Positions 32,883 through 40,519 of a DNA stretch of 46,530 nucleotides are shown piece by piece. The DNA lies in IMG/VR virus record IMGVR_UViG_3300046656_000727, positions 1 to 46,530 of that record; one strand, 5' to 3'. Below the pieces are notes generated by a model. That model made no database searches and had not been told where the DNA came from. It saw nothing but the letters and a program-made list of their open reading frames with translations. The position numbers and the translations under genes are program-made. The number at the start of each line of letters is the position of its first letter. Position 1 is the first letter of the stretch. The stretch comes from a virus.

Positions 32883-33432
32883 GCGGCGTCGTCCCGTTCG
32901 TCTCGGGCGCCAGCACCTGGAGCGTCGACTTCTCGGCGCGCTTCGCCAGCTGCTCCATCAGCCCCTTGAACTCGCGCATCAGGATCGCGCGGACGCGCGC
33001 GGGGTCGTTCTCGAGCGCGATCTCGTCGCAGAGCGTGTCGGGCAGCTGGAACAGCTGGTTGCGCAGCGTGCGCACCATCTCGAACACGGTCTTGCGGACG
33101 TCCTCGATCTCGACCAGCTTCCCCTGGTCGCGCTCGAGCAGCATCTGCGCGCGCCGGGTCTTCACGACCCGCTCGATCGTCAGCGTCTTGCGGTAGTCGT
33201 CGGGCGCGGACGTCGGCGCGGCCTGCCCCATCCCCGATCGGGCATTGCCGGGGTGCGTGTTCGCGTCCCACTCGGCGTCGGCGAGCGCGGGGTCGATCTT
33301 GACGCGCCCCGACGGCGCGCGCGAACGGATCGCCCGGCTGATCCGGCCCGTGGAGATCGCGTCCTCGACGGCGGTGTGGGAGACCTTGCGGCGGCGCGCG
33401 TAGGCGCGGATCGACAGGAGACCTTCGGCCAT
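32875..33432 (-). CDS. Terminase small subunit, Nu1-like
   Basis: 185 aa. An N-terminal helix-turn-helix (LLSIRAYARRRKVSHTAVEDAISTG, residues 5-29) is followed by a loop, then helices typical of Nu1 homologues: RRAQMLLERDQGKLVEIEDVRKTVFEMVRTLRNQLFQLPDTL (about 93-134) and a C-terminal Ala/Glu helix that would bind the large subunit. It recognises the packaging site, usually near its own gene, which makes the 33.4-34.4 kb non-coding region the likeliest cos or packaging site. Confidence 0.88.
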   Translation of the reverse strand: MAEGLLSIRAYARRRKVSHTAVEDAISTGRISRAIRSRAPSGRVKIDPALADAEWDANTHPGNARSGMGQAAPTSAPDDYRKTLTIERVVKTRRAQMLLERDQGKLVEIEDVRKTVFEMVRTLRNQLFQLPDTLCDEIALENDPARVRAILMREFKGLMEQLAKRAEKSTLQVLAPETNGTTPHA

Positions 33433-33482
33433 GCCGCGCCGTTATAGGGGGGCGTCGCGTCCGCCAGAATCCAGACCCAAGA

Positions 33483-33530
33483 GGAAGGACTACCTTCCAG
33501 TCAGCTCGGAGGTCCGCCCGTTGGGCGGAC
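33483..33530. other. Two adjacent hairpins upstream of the terminase small subunit gene
   Basis: Perfect inverted repeats: GGAAGG-acta-CCTTCC at 33483-33498 and GTCCGCCC-gtt-GGGCGGAC at 33512-33530 (8 bp stem, 3-base loop). They lie between the small Cys protein gene and TerS, with no U-run, so they are not ordinary terminators on either strand. They could be mRNA structures controlling TerS or part of the terminase recognition site. Confidence 0.65.
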
Positions 33531-33532
33531 GA

Positions 33533-33781
33533 TCATGGGCCGCGTCGAAGGCTCGGCCCGTCCTGGCTCCTTGAGGGCCCGCCTGTCCGAGCCATCGCCG
33601 CGAACACGTTCGGATCCGAGAACGCGAGGTCCGCGCCCTTGCACTTGTGCGGGCCTCCGCCGCGGCCGGCTGGATTCTTCACGGCGAGCCCGCGCGCGCC
33701 GCGCAGCTCGACCACCAGGATCGGTTCTCTGCACTCCTCGCAGGTGATCCAGACCGGCGCGCGCAGCGAGTACTCGGCCAT
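33533..33781 (-). CDS. Small Cys protein (zinc-ribbon-like), 82 aa
   Basis: Begins MAEYSLRAPVWITCEECREP; a CxxC pair (residues 14 and 17), then HKCKG (about residue 47) may coordinate zinc. The ATG at 33781 has an AGAGGG-like ribosome binding site. It would be the first gene of the virion operon, about 100 bases upstream of TerS. The last 15 residues are Arg/Ser/Gly-rich and unremarkable. Function unknown. Many phages carry a small zinc-binding protein beside the terminase, some being HNH-like, but no HNH motif is visible here. Confidence 0.55.
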   Translation of the reverse strand: MAEYSLRAPVWITCEECREPILVVELRGARGLAVKNPAGRGGGPHKCKGADLAFSDPNVFAAMARTGGPSRSQDGPSLRRGP

Positions 33782-34412
33782 CGGAGGTCCCTCTTCACCT
33801 GGCACCTGGTGGTTTGGTGGGCGGGGGGTGGTGAGGTGAAAGGTTCCCCTTCCACCCTGCTCACCCGTACGGCCCGGAGCCGCGTCGTCTGGAGCCGGTT
33901 CAGCGTGGTCCCCTCCCGATGGTGGCTGTTGAGGCGCACCGGGCGCGCATGGCCGCGTCTTTTCACGCTGCGCGGGGCATTCGCTCCTGCGTTCCCGCGG
34001 CGCACCGCGGGGTCCCCCGTTCGCAGGCCTCCGGATGTCTCCCCGGCCTGCACGCCCGTCGAGCGTGGGCGGATCGCGAGGACGAGGCGCCGCTAAACTG
34101 GCGCCCGTCCGCTTGATTCGCACCTCCGATCGTGGCCGCCGCGTACCGGAACTTCAAGGGGACAGAGGCGGATTGGCGGGCCCCGTCGGCCACCCCCGAC
34201 GGGGCCCACAACGTCTAGTGGTCCGCGCGTCGAGGCACCCCCACCCGCACGATCCGCGCGCCAGGAGCGGAAGTTTCCGCGGTGGCCCACGATCGCATCG
34301 TCTGCCAGAAAGACGGATTCTGTCCGCCTATTCTCTGGTGCTGGCGCCTCGATATGACGAACATCCCGACGTCGCGAGCGGGATTGGCCGCCCGCGACAA
34401 AACGAGGAACCC
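33782..34412. promoter_or_regulatory. Divergent non-coding region between the virion and early operons
   Basis: About 630 bases without a supportable gene. Frames here are Arg-rich and lack ribosome binding sites. It must hold promoters for the minus-strand and plus-strand operons, though no convincing -35/-10 pair was recognised. It contains a perfect 12-bp inverted repeat at 34178-34207 and a second imperfect hairpin (34373-34396) just upstream of the first early gene. Being next to TerS, it is the best candidate for the packaging site. Confidence 0.6.
34178..34207. other. Perfect 12-bp inverted repeat in the divergent region
   Basis: Arms GGGCCCCGTCGG and CCGACGGGGCCC separated by CCACCC. 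There is no following T-run on either strand, so a simple intrinsic terminator is unlikely. Its place between divergent operons and next to terminase fits an operator, a packaging element or a replication origin element. Confidence 0.8.
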
Positions 34413-34799
34413 ATGGCAGACCGAAAGAGGACGGACGCACCGTCGGAAGCGCGCATCGCCGCGCTGACGCACGCGCACTCGAAGCTCGACGACCACGTCG
34501 ATAGCTATCCCGCGGACCAGGTCGCGGAGCTGATGGTGGGCGCGTTCGTCGCGGGGATCGACTTCGCGGCGACGAAGGTCGGCGAGGAGCTCGCGCGGCC
34601 GACCGGATGCGAGTTCGAGGTCGATGGACAGGTCAATGGAACGACCGTGCTCTGCGGCGCGCCGCCGACCTGGTCGACCGACTGCGGCGGCGGCAAGACG
34701 CTGCTCTGCACGCGCCACAAGGACGAGTGCGCGGCCGACGAAGACAACGTCGAGAACGGCGTCGAGTTCTTCCCGATCCGCACCGCGGCTCGCGCGTGA
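34413..34799 (+). CDS. Early Cys-rich protein, 128 aa
   Basis: The ATG at 34413 has GAGGAA six bases upstream. Residues 1-65 are helical (PADQVAELMVGAFVAGIDFAATKVGEELA); residues 70-108 hold Cys and His in a zinc-ribbon-like arrangement: CEFEVDG, TVLCGAPPTWSTDCGGGKTLLCTRHKDEC. It is the first gene of the plus-strand operon and so is expressed earliest. No family recognised; a small DNA- or protein-binding zinc protein is a reasonable guess. Confidence 0.7.
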   Translation: MADRKRTDAPSEARIAALTHAHSKLDDHVDSYPADQVAELMVGAFVAGIDFAATKVGEELARPTGCEFEVDGQVNGTTVLCGAPPTWSTDCGGGKTLLCTRHKDECAADEDNVENGVEFFPIRTAARA

Positions 34800-34803
34800 C
34801 GCG

Positions 34804-35076
34804 ATGAGCCAGACCACCGTCGAACAAGACGCCGGCATCGTCGCCGCGATCCTCTGCGCGATGAACGACACCGGCGGAACGGCGATCGAGGGGATCCTCT
34901 ACGCCGGCCTGATGAACGTGATGGACCTCCCGCGCTTCCAGAATCTGATCGGCGCGCTGATCGGCGCGCGGTTGCTGGTGCGCCACCCGGGCCACGTGAT
35001 CGAGATCACGAAGGACGGCCGCGACTTCGCGCGCCGGCTCGACGCCGCGGCCGCCGCGACGAAGGATCTCGCGTGA
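34804..35076 (+). CDS. Small early protein, possible winged helix, 90 aa
   Basis: The ATG at 34804 follows the previous stop by four bases. Helical segments (TVEQDAGIVAAILCAMNDTGG, IEGILYAGLMNVMDLPRFQNLIGALIGARLLVRH) followed by a beta hairpin (HVIEITKDGRDFARR) match the outline of a winged helix-turn-helix, in which a wing follows the recognition helix. No family name can be given. Its stop overlaps the next GTG (GTGA), indicating coupled translation. Confidence 0.7.
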   Translation: MSQTTVEQDAGIVAAILCAMNDTGGTAIEGILYAGLMNVMDLPRFQNLIGALIGARLLVRHPGHVIEITKDGRDFARRLDAAAAATKDLA

Positions 35077-35357
35077 AACCAAATCCTCTGTACCGGGACG
35101 GCAACCCACTGAACGTGCCAGAGGAGATTTTCGCCAAGGACGACCGGGTGTACGTCGCTCTCGACATGTTCGTGGGGGCGACGGTCTACCTCGCCGGCCG
35201 CGTTCTCTTCGACGAACAGCCCCCTGTGGAGGCGGTGGAGTTCGTCGTCGAGGAAGGCCCGTTCGACGGGCTCCACATTCGAGTGGAGCGATGGCGGGTC
35301 AACATCGACGTGGATGCCGAGGACGACGAGACGAAGAAGGTGCACGATGCGCGGTGA
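35073..35357 (+). CDS. Hypothetical protein, 94 aa
   Basis: GTG start overlapping the preceding stop. The sequence is acidic and beta-rich (DRVYVALDMFVGATVYLAGRVLF, EAVEFVVEEGPFDGLHIRVERWRVNIDVDAEDD). No cysteines and no membrane segment. Not recognised. It overlaps the next gene by 11 bases. Confidence 0.65.
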   Translation: MKPNPLYRDGNPLNVPEEIFAKDDRVYVALDMFVGATVYLAGRVLFDEQPPVEAVEFVVEEGPFDGLHIRVERWRVNIDVDAEDDETKKVHDAR

Positions 35358-35571
35358 CATCGACAGCACGAACCCCGACGAGGACGCAGAGGCGCGCCGC
35401 GTCTTCGCGCGCCCCGGCGAGAACAGCGCGCTTCGACGCGCGACCAAGACGAACCCGCGCGACCTCGCGTGCCCGACATGCAAGCGGCCGAATCGGCTCA
35501 CGCCTGCGGACGTCGCCCGCGGCTACCAGTGCGACGCTTGCGCGGACCGCGACGAAGGGGTGGGCTACTGA
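35347..35571 (+). CDS. Small zinc-ribbon protein, 74 aa
   Basis: ATG at 35347 chosen over an upstream in-frame ATG at 35314 because GAAGAAGG lies just upstream of it. The C-terminal half has CPTCKRPNRLTPADVARGYQCDACAD, a clear CxxC-x(17)-CxxC zinc ribbon. The N-terminal 40 residues are polar. Probably nucleic-acid or protein binding. Its stop overlaps the next start (TGATG). Confidence 0.75.
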   Translation: MRGDIDSTNPDEDAEARRVFARPGENSALRRATKTNPRDLACPTCKRPNRLTPADVARGYQCDACADRDEGVGY

Positions 35572-35816
35572 TGGCCGCTATGCGAAACCTCCGGCCGTGG
35601 CGCAAGCGGCCGGAGATGACGGACGGCGAGCTGGTCGCGCGCGCGATCGTCTCGCTCGGCGAGGCTTCAATCGATCGCGGCGATAACGGTTGCTGGCGGC
35701 TGGTGCTCGGCGGAGATCGGCATCTGTACGACGAGCTGCATCGCCGCCAGAAGGAGCGCGCCGACTTCGACCGCATGCAGCAGGAAGACTCCACGAAGGA
35801 AGGAGGCGGCACGTGA
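35571..35816 (+). CDS. Hypothetical protein, 81 aa
   Basis: TGATG-coupled start. Basic N-terminus (MAAMRNLRPWRKRPEM), a helix (TDGELVARAIVSLGEASIDRGD), a short beta segment (CWRLVLGGDRHLYDEL) and a charged helical C-terminus. Not recognised. It ends with the AAGGAGG that serves as ribosome binding site for the next gene. Confidence 0.65.
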   Translation: MAAMRNLRPWRKRPEMTDGELVARAIVSLGEASIDRGDNGCWRLVLGGDRHLYDELHRRQKERADFDRMQQEDSTKEGGGT

Positions 35817-36286
35817 AGTATCAGCAGTACGCTGCGGGGACCGAAGTCCCCGTCGAGCGTTCGCGCGAGGCGCTGCACAAGCTGTTGCGCGCGCACGGAT
35901 CGACGGAGCTCGCCTTCGCGAGCGGAGAGCGCGGTCACTCGCGCGTCGGCTTCAAGATCGACGGACGGCTCTACGCCATCGAGGTGCCGCGCATCGACAT
36001 CTCGAAGCTGCGCGTGCCGTCCGGCACGTTCGGATCGCTGGAGGCCCGCCGCCGCGCCGTGCTCGACGGCGAGGAGCGCCGGCTCTGGCGCTGCCTGCTC
36101 CTGGTGGTGAAGGCGAAGCTGGAGGCCGCGCGCAACGGGATCTCGACCATCGAGGATGAGTTCCTGGCGCACGTCGTGATGGCCGATGGTCGCCGCCTCG
36201 GCGACGCGCTGCGGCCCCGCATCGAAGAGCTCGCGCGCTCGGGCAGCGTGCCGTCGCTGCTGCCGAGCGGGGACGGTGGCGCATGA
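35813..36286 (+). CDS. Conserved phage protein of unknown function, 157 aa
   Basis: GTG at 35813 with AAGGAGG eight bases upstream, overlapping the previous stop. The layout (V.VE.SRE.L...L..HG.....F, then a beta hairpin VGFKIDGRLYAIEVPR, then RRLWRCLLLVVKAKLEAARNGISTIEDEFLAHVVMADGR) is one I know from many phages, where it is commonly encoded near recombination genes. No function is established. The helical WR..LLV.KAKLE...G element is the most conserved part. Confidence 0.75.
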   Translation: MKYQQYAAGTEVPVERSREALHKLLRAHGSTELAFASGERGHSRVGFKIDGRLYAIEVPRIDISKLRVPSGTFGSLEARRRAVLDGEERRLWRCLLLVVKAKLEAARNGISTIEDEFLAHVVMADGRRLGDALRPRIEELARSGSVPSLLPSGDGGA

Positions 36287-36540
36287 GCGCCCGCCAATAC
36301 GCGCTGGCCGCGTGCCCCGGCTGCCGCCGGCCGAAGTACGACTGCGCCTGCCCGCCGGAGATGGCCTGCACGAGCTGCGAGACGACGGACCACACCGTCG
36401 CGCGCCGCTTCGACAAGCACGGCATCTACGTCTCGCGGTACTGCGATCCGTGCTGGGCGAAGAACGACCCGGGCGACTACGACGACTCGGGCGAGGTGAT
36501 CGAACCGGAAGCGGACTCTTCCGGCGACGGCCTCGCCTGA
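36283..36540 (+). CDS. Small Cys-rich protein, 85 aa
   Basis: ATGA overlap with the previous gene. Residues 9-60 contain nine cysteines in CPGCRRPKYDCACPP, ACTSCETTDH and RYCDPCW, consistent with two zinc sites. The tail is acidic (DDSGEVIEPEADSSGD). Not recognised; it precedes the exonuclease gene by 62 bases. Confidence 0.7.
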   Translation: MSARQYALAACPGCRRPKYDCACPPEMACTSCETTDHTVARRFDKHGIYVSRYCDPCWAKNDPGDYDDSGEVIEPEADSSGDGLA

Positions 36541-36602
36541 ACCCCCTGTTGGTGGCGGGCGCGGGACCTCCAACCGCGCCCGCCTTTCATGGAGTTCCGT
36601 TC

Positions 36603-37637
36603 GTGAAGGCGATCGACCACGGCTACCGACAGACGGATTCCGAGTTCGAACCCTGCCTGCCGATCTTCTCGGACGCGGACGTCGAGGTGCGATCGTTCAA
36701 GACGAAGAAGGAGTGGCGCGACGCGCACTTCGGGATCGTGACGTCCTCGATCGCGGCCGGCGCGCTCGGGCTCGACGAGAAGGAGTACTCGACGCCGCTC
36801 TCCGCCTACTACCAGGTGCGCGGCGAGCTCCCCGAGGTCGAGGAAACGGCGGCGATGCGCCGCGGCCTCCTGGCCGAACCGATGATCTCGAGCGAGTGCG
36901 CGCGCGAGACCGGGCGCGTCCTGATGCGGCCGGTTGATGGCGACGGGAATCCGTTCTTCCTGATGGTCTCGAAGCGGATGCCGTGGCTCGGCGCGACGCC
37001 CGACCGGCTCTTCCCGGTCGCCGGCGGGTTCGGCGTCGCCGAGTTGAAGCTGGTGACGACCTCGCGCGCCGCCGGCGAGTGGACCGAGACGCCGCCGATG
37101 CGCCACCGCGTCCAGGTCCACGTGCAGGCGGAGGTCTGCAGCGCGCTCGCGTCGATGGTCGTCGGGATGCTCTTCGGCGGGAACCTCGGCGGGGACCTGC
37201 GCTGGCACGACGAACCGCAGGGCGACGTCGCCGCGGCGTTCCGCGCGGAGCTCTTCGAGAACCTGGAACGCTTCGCCTCGCGCTGCCAGAAGGGCCAGCG
37301 GCCCGACCCGCGCGCGGCGGACGTCGACCTGATCAAGCGCCGCCTCGAGGGCTGCTTCATCCCGAAGCGGATCAAGCTGCCCGCGACGATGGCGCCGCTC
37401 CTCACGCGCTGGAAGTCGGCCGAGAAGCTGAAGAGCGACCTGCGCGAGCAGCTGAACGTGCAGGAGGACCACCAGCGCGAGATCGAGGCGCGCGTCCGGC
37501 TCGCGCTCGGCCAGTACGCCCAGGGCGTCCTGCCCACGGGCGAGGTGTTCTATCGCGAGGAAACGCAGGTGCCCGAGGTGACGCACCGGCCGCATACGCG
37601 GCATCGGTTCGGCGTCTTCTCGAAGAACTGGAGGTGA
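36603..37637 (+). CDS. YqaJ-type viral recombinase exonuclease
   Basis: 344 aa, GTG start preceded by GGAG. The PD-(D/E)XK nuclease motifs are in order: GIVTSSIAAGALGLDEKEYSTPLSAYYQ (about residues 44-71), GLLAEPMISSECARETG with Glu92, WLGATPDRLF with Asp134, and GVAELKLV with Glu147 and Lys149. The family digests double-stranded DNA to give 3' single strands. The next gene is a RecT annealing protein, forming the usual two-component recombination cassette. The C-terminal 120 residues are helical. Confidence 0.92.
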   Translation: MKAIDHGYRQTDSEFEPCLPIFSDADVEVRSFKTKKEWRDAHFGIVTSSIAAGALGLDEKEYSTPLSAYYQVRGELPEVEETAAMRRGLLAEPMISSECARETGRVLMRPVDGDGNPFFLMVSKRMPWLGATPDRLFPVAGGFGVAELKLVTTSRAAGEWTETPPMRHRVQVHVQAEVCSALASMVVGMLFGGNLGGDLRWHDEPQGDVAAAFRAELFENLERFASRCQKGQRPDPRAADVDLIKRRLEGCFIPKRIKLPATMAPLLTRWKSAEKLKSDLREQLNVQEDHQREIEARVRLALGQYAQGVLPTGEVFYREETQVPEVTHRPHTRHRFGVFSKNWR

Positions 37638-37641
37638 TGGC

Positions 37642-38841
37642 GTGGCGCAGATGAAGTCGAAGGCGAAGGTGGTCGAGGACGCGCGCAACGAGTGGCAGCG
37701 CCGCTACGACGCGCTCGCGGCCTACCTGAAGGACCGCGCGAATGCCTTCAGCGGCGCGCTGCCGGAGAAGGGTGCGAACGTCGATCGGTTCGTGCAGACG
37801 GTGCTCTACAACGTCTACCGGGTGCCGAGCCTGATCGACTGCACGCGCGGGTCGCTCTTCATGGCGGCGATGGGCGCGGCGAAGCTCGGCCTCGAGCCCG
37901 ACCAGGTCCTGGGCCACGCCTACCTCGTCCCGTTCGAGAATCGGGACCGCCGGCCCGGCGCGCCCGAAGGCGCGACGATCCTCGAGGCGCAGCTGATTAT
38001 CGGCTACCGCGGGATGGTCGCCCTCGCCTGGCGCGACGCGAAGATCATGATCCGGCCCGGCGTCGTGCGCGCGCGCGACGTCTACACCTGGCGCGACGGG
38101 CTCCGCCCGATCCTGCGCCACGTGCCGACCGACGCAGAGGACCCCGGCCCGCGCGTCGCCGCCTGGGCGATCGCGGACCTGGAAGACGGGCGCCGCATCC
38201 CCCGCTGGTGCTTCCGGCGCGAGGTGCTGGAGGCGAAGGCGTCGAGCCGCGGTTCCGACAACGCCCGTTCCCCGTGGCAGATGCACGAGGACTCGATGTG
38301 GATGAAGACGCCGGTGCGCCGCCTCTGGCCCTTCCTGCCGGTGCACCCCGACACGACGCGCACGCTCGAGATCGTCGAGGCAGGCGAGCCCGTCCCCGAG
38401 GCGATGGAGTTCTCGGACGCGCTCGACGGCACGCCGGCGCATGACCCCGGCGCGACGATGGCGCGCGCCGATGGCGACCTCGCCAAGGCGACCGACGCGA
38501 TGCGCCGCGCGAACGGGAAGGCGCTGCCCGAGCCGCGGAAGGGCGACACGATGGCCGACGTCCTCGGCGAGCCGAACCTGCGCCAGCCCGAGAAGGTCGC
38601 CGCGCCGCGCGGCAACCCGGTGCGCAGCCCCGCGGAGCAGAAGCAGATCGACGCGACCGCCGAGGCGCGGCGCCGCTTCTTCGACTTCGTGACCGAGCTC
38701 CCGGCCAGCAAGTGGGACGAGGTCTTCAAGCGCGCGAGCGTCACGCCGCCGGCGTCGATCACCGAGGCCTGGATCGAGGCGCAGACGTTCTCGACGCTGA
38801 ACAACCTGTCCGAGATCGCTTCGAAGATTCTGCACGGGTGA
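37642..38841 (+). CDS. RecT-family single-strand annealing protein
   Basis: 399 aa from GTG at 37642, following the exonuclease by four bases with GGAGGTGATGG upstream. RecT pattern: RFVQTVLYNVYRVPSLIDCTRGSLFMAAMGAAKLGLEPDQVLGHAYLVPFENR (about 50-101) and EAQLIIGYRGMVALAWRD (about 115-132), then AWAIADLEDGRRIPRW and SPWQMHEDSMWMKTPVRRLWPFLPV. It anneals complementary strands made by the exonuclease. The C-terminal 140 residues are polar/Ala-rich and more variable. Confidence 0.92.
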   Translation: MAQMKSKAKVVEDARNEWQRRYDALAAYLKDRANAFSGALPEKGANVDRFVQTVLYNVYRVPSLIDCTRGSLFMAAMGAAKLGLEPDQVLGHAYLVPFENRDRRPGAPEGATILEAQLIIGYRGMVALAWRDAKIMIRPGVVRARDVYTWRDGLRPILRHVPTDAEDPGPRVAAWAIADLEDGRRIPRWCFRREVLEAKASSRGSDNARSPWQMHEDSMWMKTPVRRLWPFLPVHPDTTRTLEIVEAGEPVPEAMEFSDALDGTPAHDPGATMARADGDLAKATDAMRRANGKALPEPRKGDTMADVLGEPNLRQPEKVAAPRGNPVRSPAEQKQIDATAEARRRFFDFVTELPASKWDEVFKRASVTPPASITEAWIEAQTFSTLNNLSEIASKILHG

Positions 38842-38863
38842 GAACCCAACCAAGGAGATCGAC

Positions 38864-39532
38864 GTGGGACGACGAGCGAAGGGTGTCATGAAGGACGGGG
38901 TCGAGGTCCTCGGCGGAGGCGCAGAGGCGGCGACCGGCACGGAGGACGGCGCGACGACGCGGCGCGGGCCGCGGCTCCTGCCGCCGGGCGGGATCCCGGT
39001 CGAGCCCCCTGCGGTGGACCCGCCGCTCGGCAAGACGCCGCGCAAGTCGCCGGTGGAGGAGGCCAAGGAGCTCGCCCGGCGCCTCGAGGGGGAGGACGAC
39101 AAGGCGAGCGCGGGAGCGCGCGGGAAGGGCCGGCGCGCGCCGCCGAAGCAGCGCCTGATCGACGGCAGCGAGGAGAAGGAGGAGATCGACTCTGGGCCCG
39201 ACACGCCGTGGCGCGTCTTCCGCGACGGCGGCAACCTCGTGGTCGAGTTCACCAAGGAGGCGGCTCTCTTCGATTTCAACAAGCGCCAGTGCGTGAACCT
39301 GACCGGCCACATGGGGGTCGAGGCGCGCGAGCTCCCCGTGATCTCGAGGCACGGTGAAGAGGCGCCCGACGAGATCGACTACGGCGCGGACATCCGCCTC
39401 GCCGACGGCGTCGTCCGCATCGAGTTCAACGAGACCACGAAGAGGTGGGTGATGACGAAGCTCGCGGCGAAGCTCGCGATCGGGGAGATCCGCGCGAAGG
39501 CCGCCGTGCTGCCGTCGAAGTCGGCGGGCTGA
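38864..39532 (+). CDS. Hypothetical protein, 222 aa
   Basis: GTG start with AAGGAGA upstream. The first 115 residues are Gly/Pro/Lys/Arg-rich and probably disordered (GPRLLPPGGIPVEPPAV, GARGKGRRAPPKQR). Residues about 120-222 form a beta-rich part (PWRVFRDGGNLVVEFTKEAALFDF, IRLADGVVRIEFNETTKRW). It lies between RecT and the RuvC-like gene, so a role in recombination or replication is possible, perhaps binding single-stranded DNA, but no motif proves it. Confidence 0.65.
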   Translation: MGRRAKGVMKDGVEVLGGGAEAATGTEDGATTRRGPRLLPPGGIPVEPPAVDPPLGKTPRKSPVEEAKELARRLEGEDDKASAGARGKGRRAPPKQRLIDGSEEKEEIDSGPDTPWRVFRDGGNLVVEFTKEAALFDFNKRQCVNLTGHMGVEARELPVISRHGEEAPDEIDYGADIRLADGVVRIEFNETTKRWVMTKLAAKLAIGEIRAKAAVLPSKSAG

Positions 39533-39534
39533 CG

Positions 39535-40233
39535 ATGCCCTGGGACCGCATCGTGGGGATCGATCCGGGGCTGCGGCACACGGCGGTGGTGTCGGTCACG
39601 GAGAGAGGCTTCTCTTGGAAGTTGCTACGCACTCGCGGACCGAAGCCGGGCCGCATCAAGATCCCCCACGAGGCGGTCTTTCGCGACCAGCAGGACGCCG
39701 CGGCGATGGCGAACCAGCTGCGCCTCGAGCTCGACGACGGGACCGTCCGCCTGGTCGCGTCCGAGCTCGCCACGCACGCGGAAGGCGATCGCGCGGGCGC
39801 GTGCATGTTCATGATCCGCGGCGTCCTGGCCGCGATCGAAGGGCAGTTCCGCTACCCGCCGGCGCGCTGCCGGATCGTCCACGTGCTGCCCGACGAGGTG
39901 AAGAAGGCGTGCGCAGTCAGCCGCTGGCAGCGCCCGAAGCTGCCGCGCCTGCTGACGGAGGAGGACCGCGCGTCGATCCGCGCAGCGAAGACGCAGCGCG
40001 CGAAGGGGATCAAGCTCGAGGTCGAGGGCCACGTGCTGGCGCACTTCCCCGAGCTGTTCGCCGTCGAGGCCGACGTCGGGTCGGTGCTGAAGAACCACAT
40101 CTTCGACGCCATCGGCATCCTGATCGCCGCGGTCCGCAAGGAAGGCAACGTCGAGATGTTCCAGACCGTCGGGTCGAAGATGGGGGCGCGGCTCGCCGCC
40201 GCGCACGCGCCCGTCGACCGAGACCCTTTCTGA
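39535..40233 (+). CDS. RuvC-like Holliday junction resolvase
   Basis: 232 aa, ATG at 39535. RNase H-fold features: IVGIDPGLRHTAVVSV with Asp10, a strand plus acidic residue at VASELATHAEG (Glu77), and LKNHIFDAIGILIAAV with Asp191, the order of catalytic acids in RuvC-like nucleases. The segment HVLPDEVKKACAVSRWQRPK is similar to the K...G..A.K region. It probably resolves branched DNA from recombination or before packaging. Poxvirus A22-like and RuvC-like families cannot be separated here. Confidence 0.85.
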   Translation: MPWDRIVGIDPGLRHTAVVSVTERGFSWKLLRTRGPKPGRIKIPHEAVFRDQQDAAAMANQLRLELDDGTVRLVASELATHAEGDRAGACMFMIRGVLAAIEGQFRYPPARCRIVHVLPDEVKKACAVSRWQRPKLPRLLTEEDRASIRAAKTQRAKGIKLEVEGHVLAHFPELFAVEADVGSVLKNHIFDAIGILIAAVRKEGNVEMFQTVGSKMGARLAAAHAPVDRDPF

Positions 40234-40331
40234 TGAAGCCATTCGGAACCGCGGGGTCATTCGCTGTCCAGCGACTTCCTCACCGCGGTGACCGCCAAAC
40301 CTGCTGGCAGACCGGGTTGGCAGCGTCTGCT

Positions 40332-40362
40332 GCCGGGGAGGGCAACCTCCCCGGCTTTTCTT
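40332..40362 (+). terminator. Intrinsic terminator with GNRA-type loop
   Basis: Perfect 10-bp stem GCCGGGGAGG / CCTCCCCGGC with a GCAA tetraloop (40332-40355) followed by ttttcttt. This is the best terminator in the window and lies 99 bases after the RuvC-like gene. It would end, or attenuate, transcription of the recombination module before the next genes, which begin 14 bases later with their own AAGGAG. Confidence 0.9.
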
Positions 40363-40375
40363 TCAAGGAGCGCCC

Positions 40376-40519
40376 ATGAACGTCGAGACGATCGTCTGCG
40401 GCCTCTTCGTCGTCGCGCTGCTCGGCCTGCTCGCGTGGGACGTCGTGCGCGATCACCGGGCCGTGCAGAAGCACCGGCGCGAGATCCGGGGGTTCTTCGA
40501 GCGGCGGATCCGGCCGTGA
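40376..40519 (+). CDS. Small membrane protein, 47 aa
   Basis: ATG at 40376 with AAGGAG six bases upstream. Sequence MNVETIVCGLFVVALLGLLAWDVVRDH gives one transmembrane segment (about residues 5-22), followed by a basic tail (QKHRREIRGFFERRIRP). The stop overlaps the next GTG. Its position just after an intrinsic terminator suggests separate control or read-through. A small inner membrane protein of unknown role; superinfection exclusion or lysis are possible guesses only. Confidence 0.75.
   Translation: MNVETIVCGLFVVALLGLLAWDVVRDHRAVQKHRREIRGFFERRIRP

Noticed and set aside
34178-34207. Intrinsic terminator
   Set aside because: The stem is perfect but there is no T-run on either strand and it lies upstream of both operons, so it is listed as an inverted repeat only.
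34093-34440. Minus-strand frames in the divergent region
   Set aside because: No ribosome binding sites, Arg/Gly-rich translations, and they run through palindromes and the likely promoter region.
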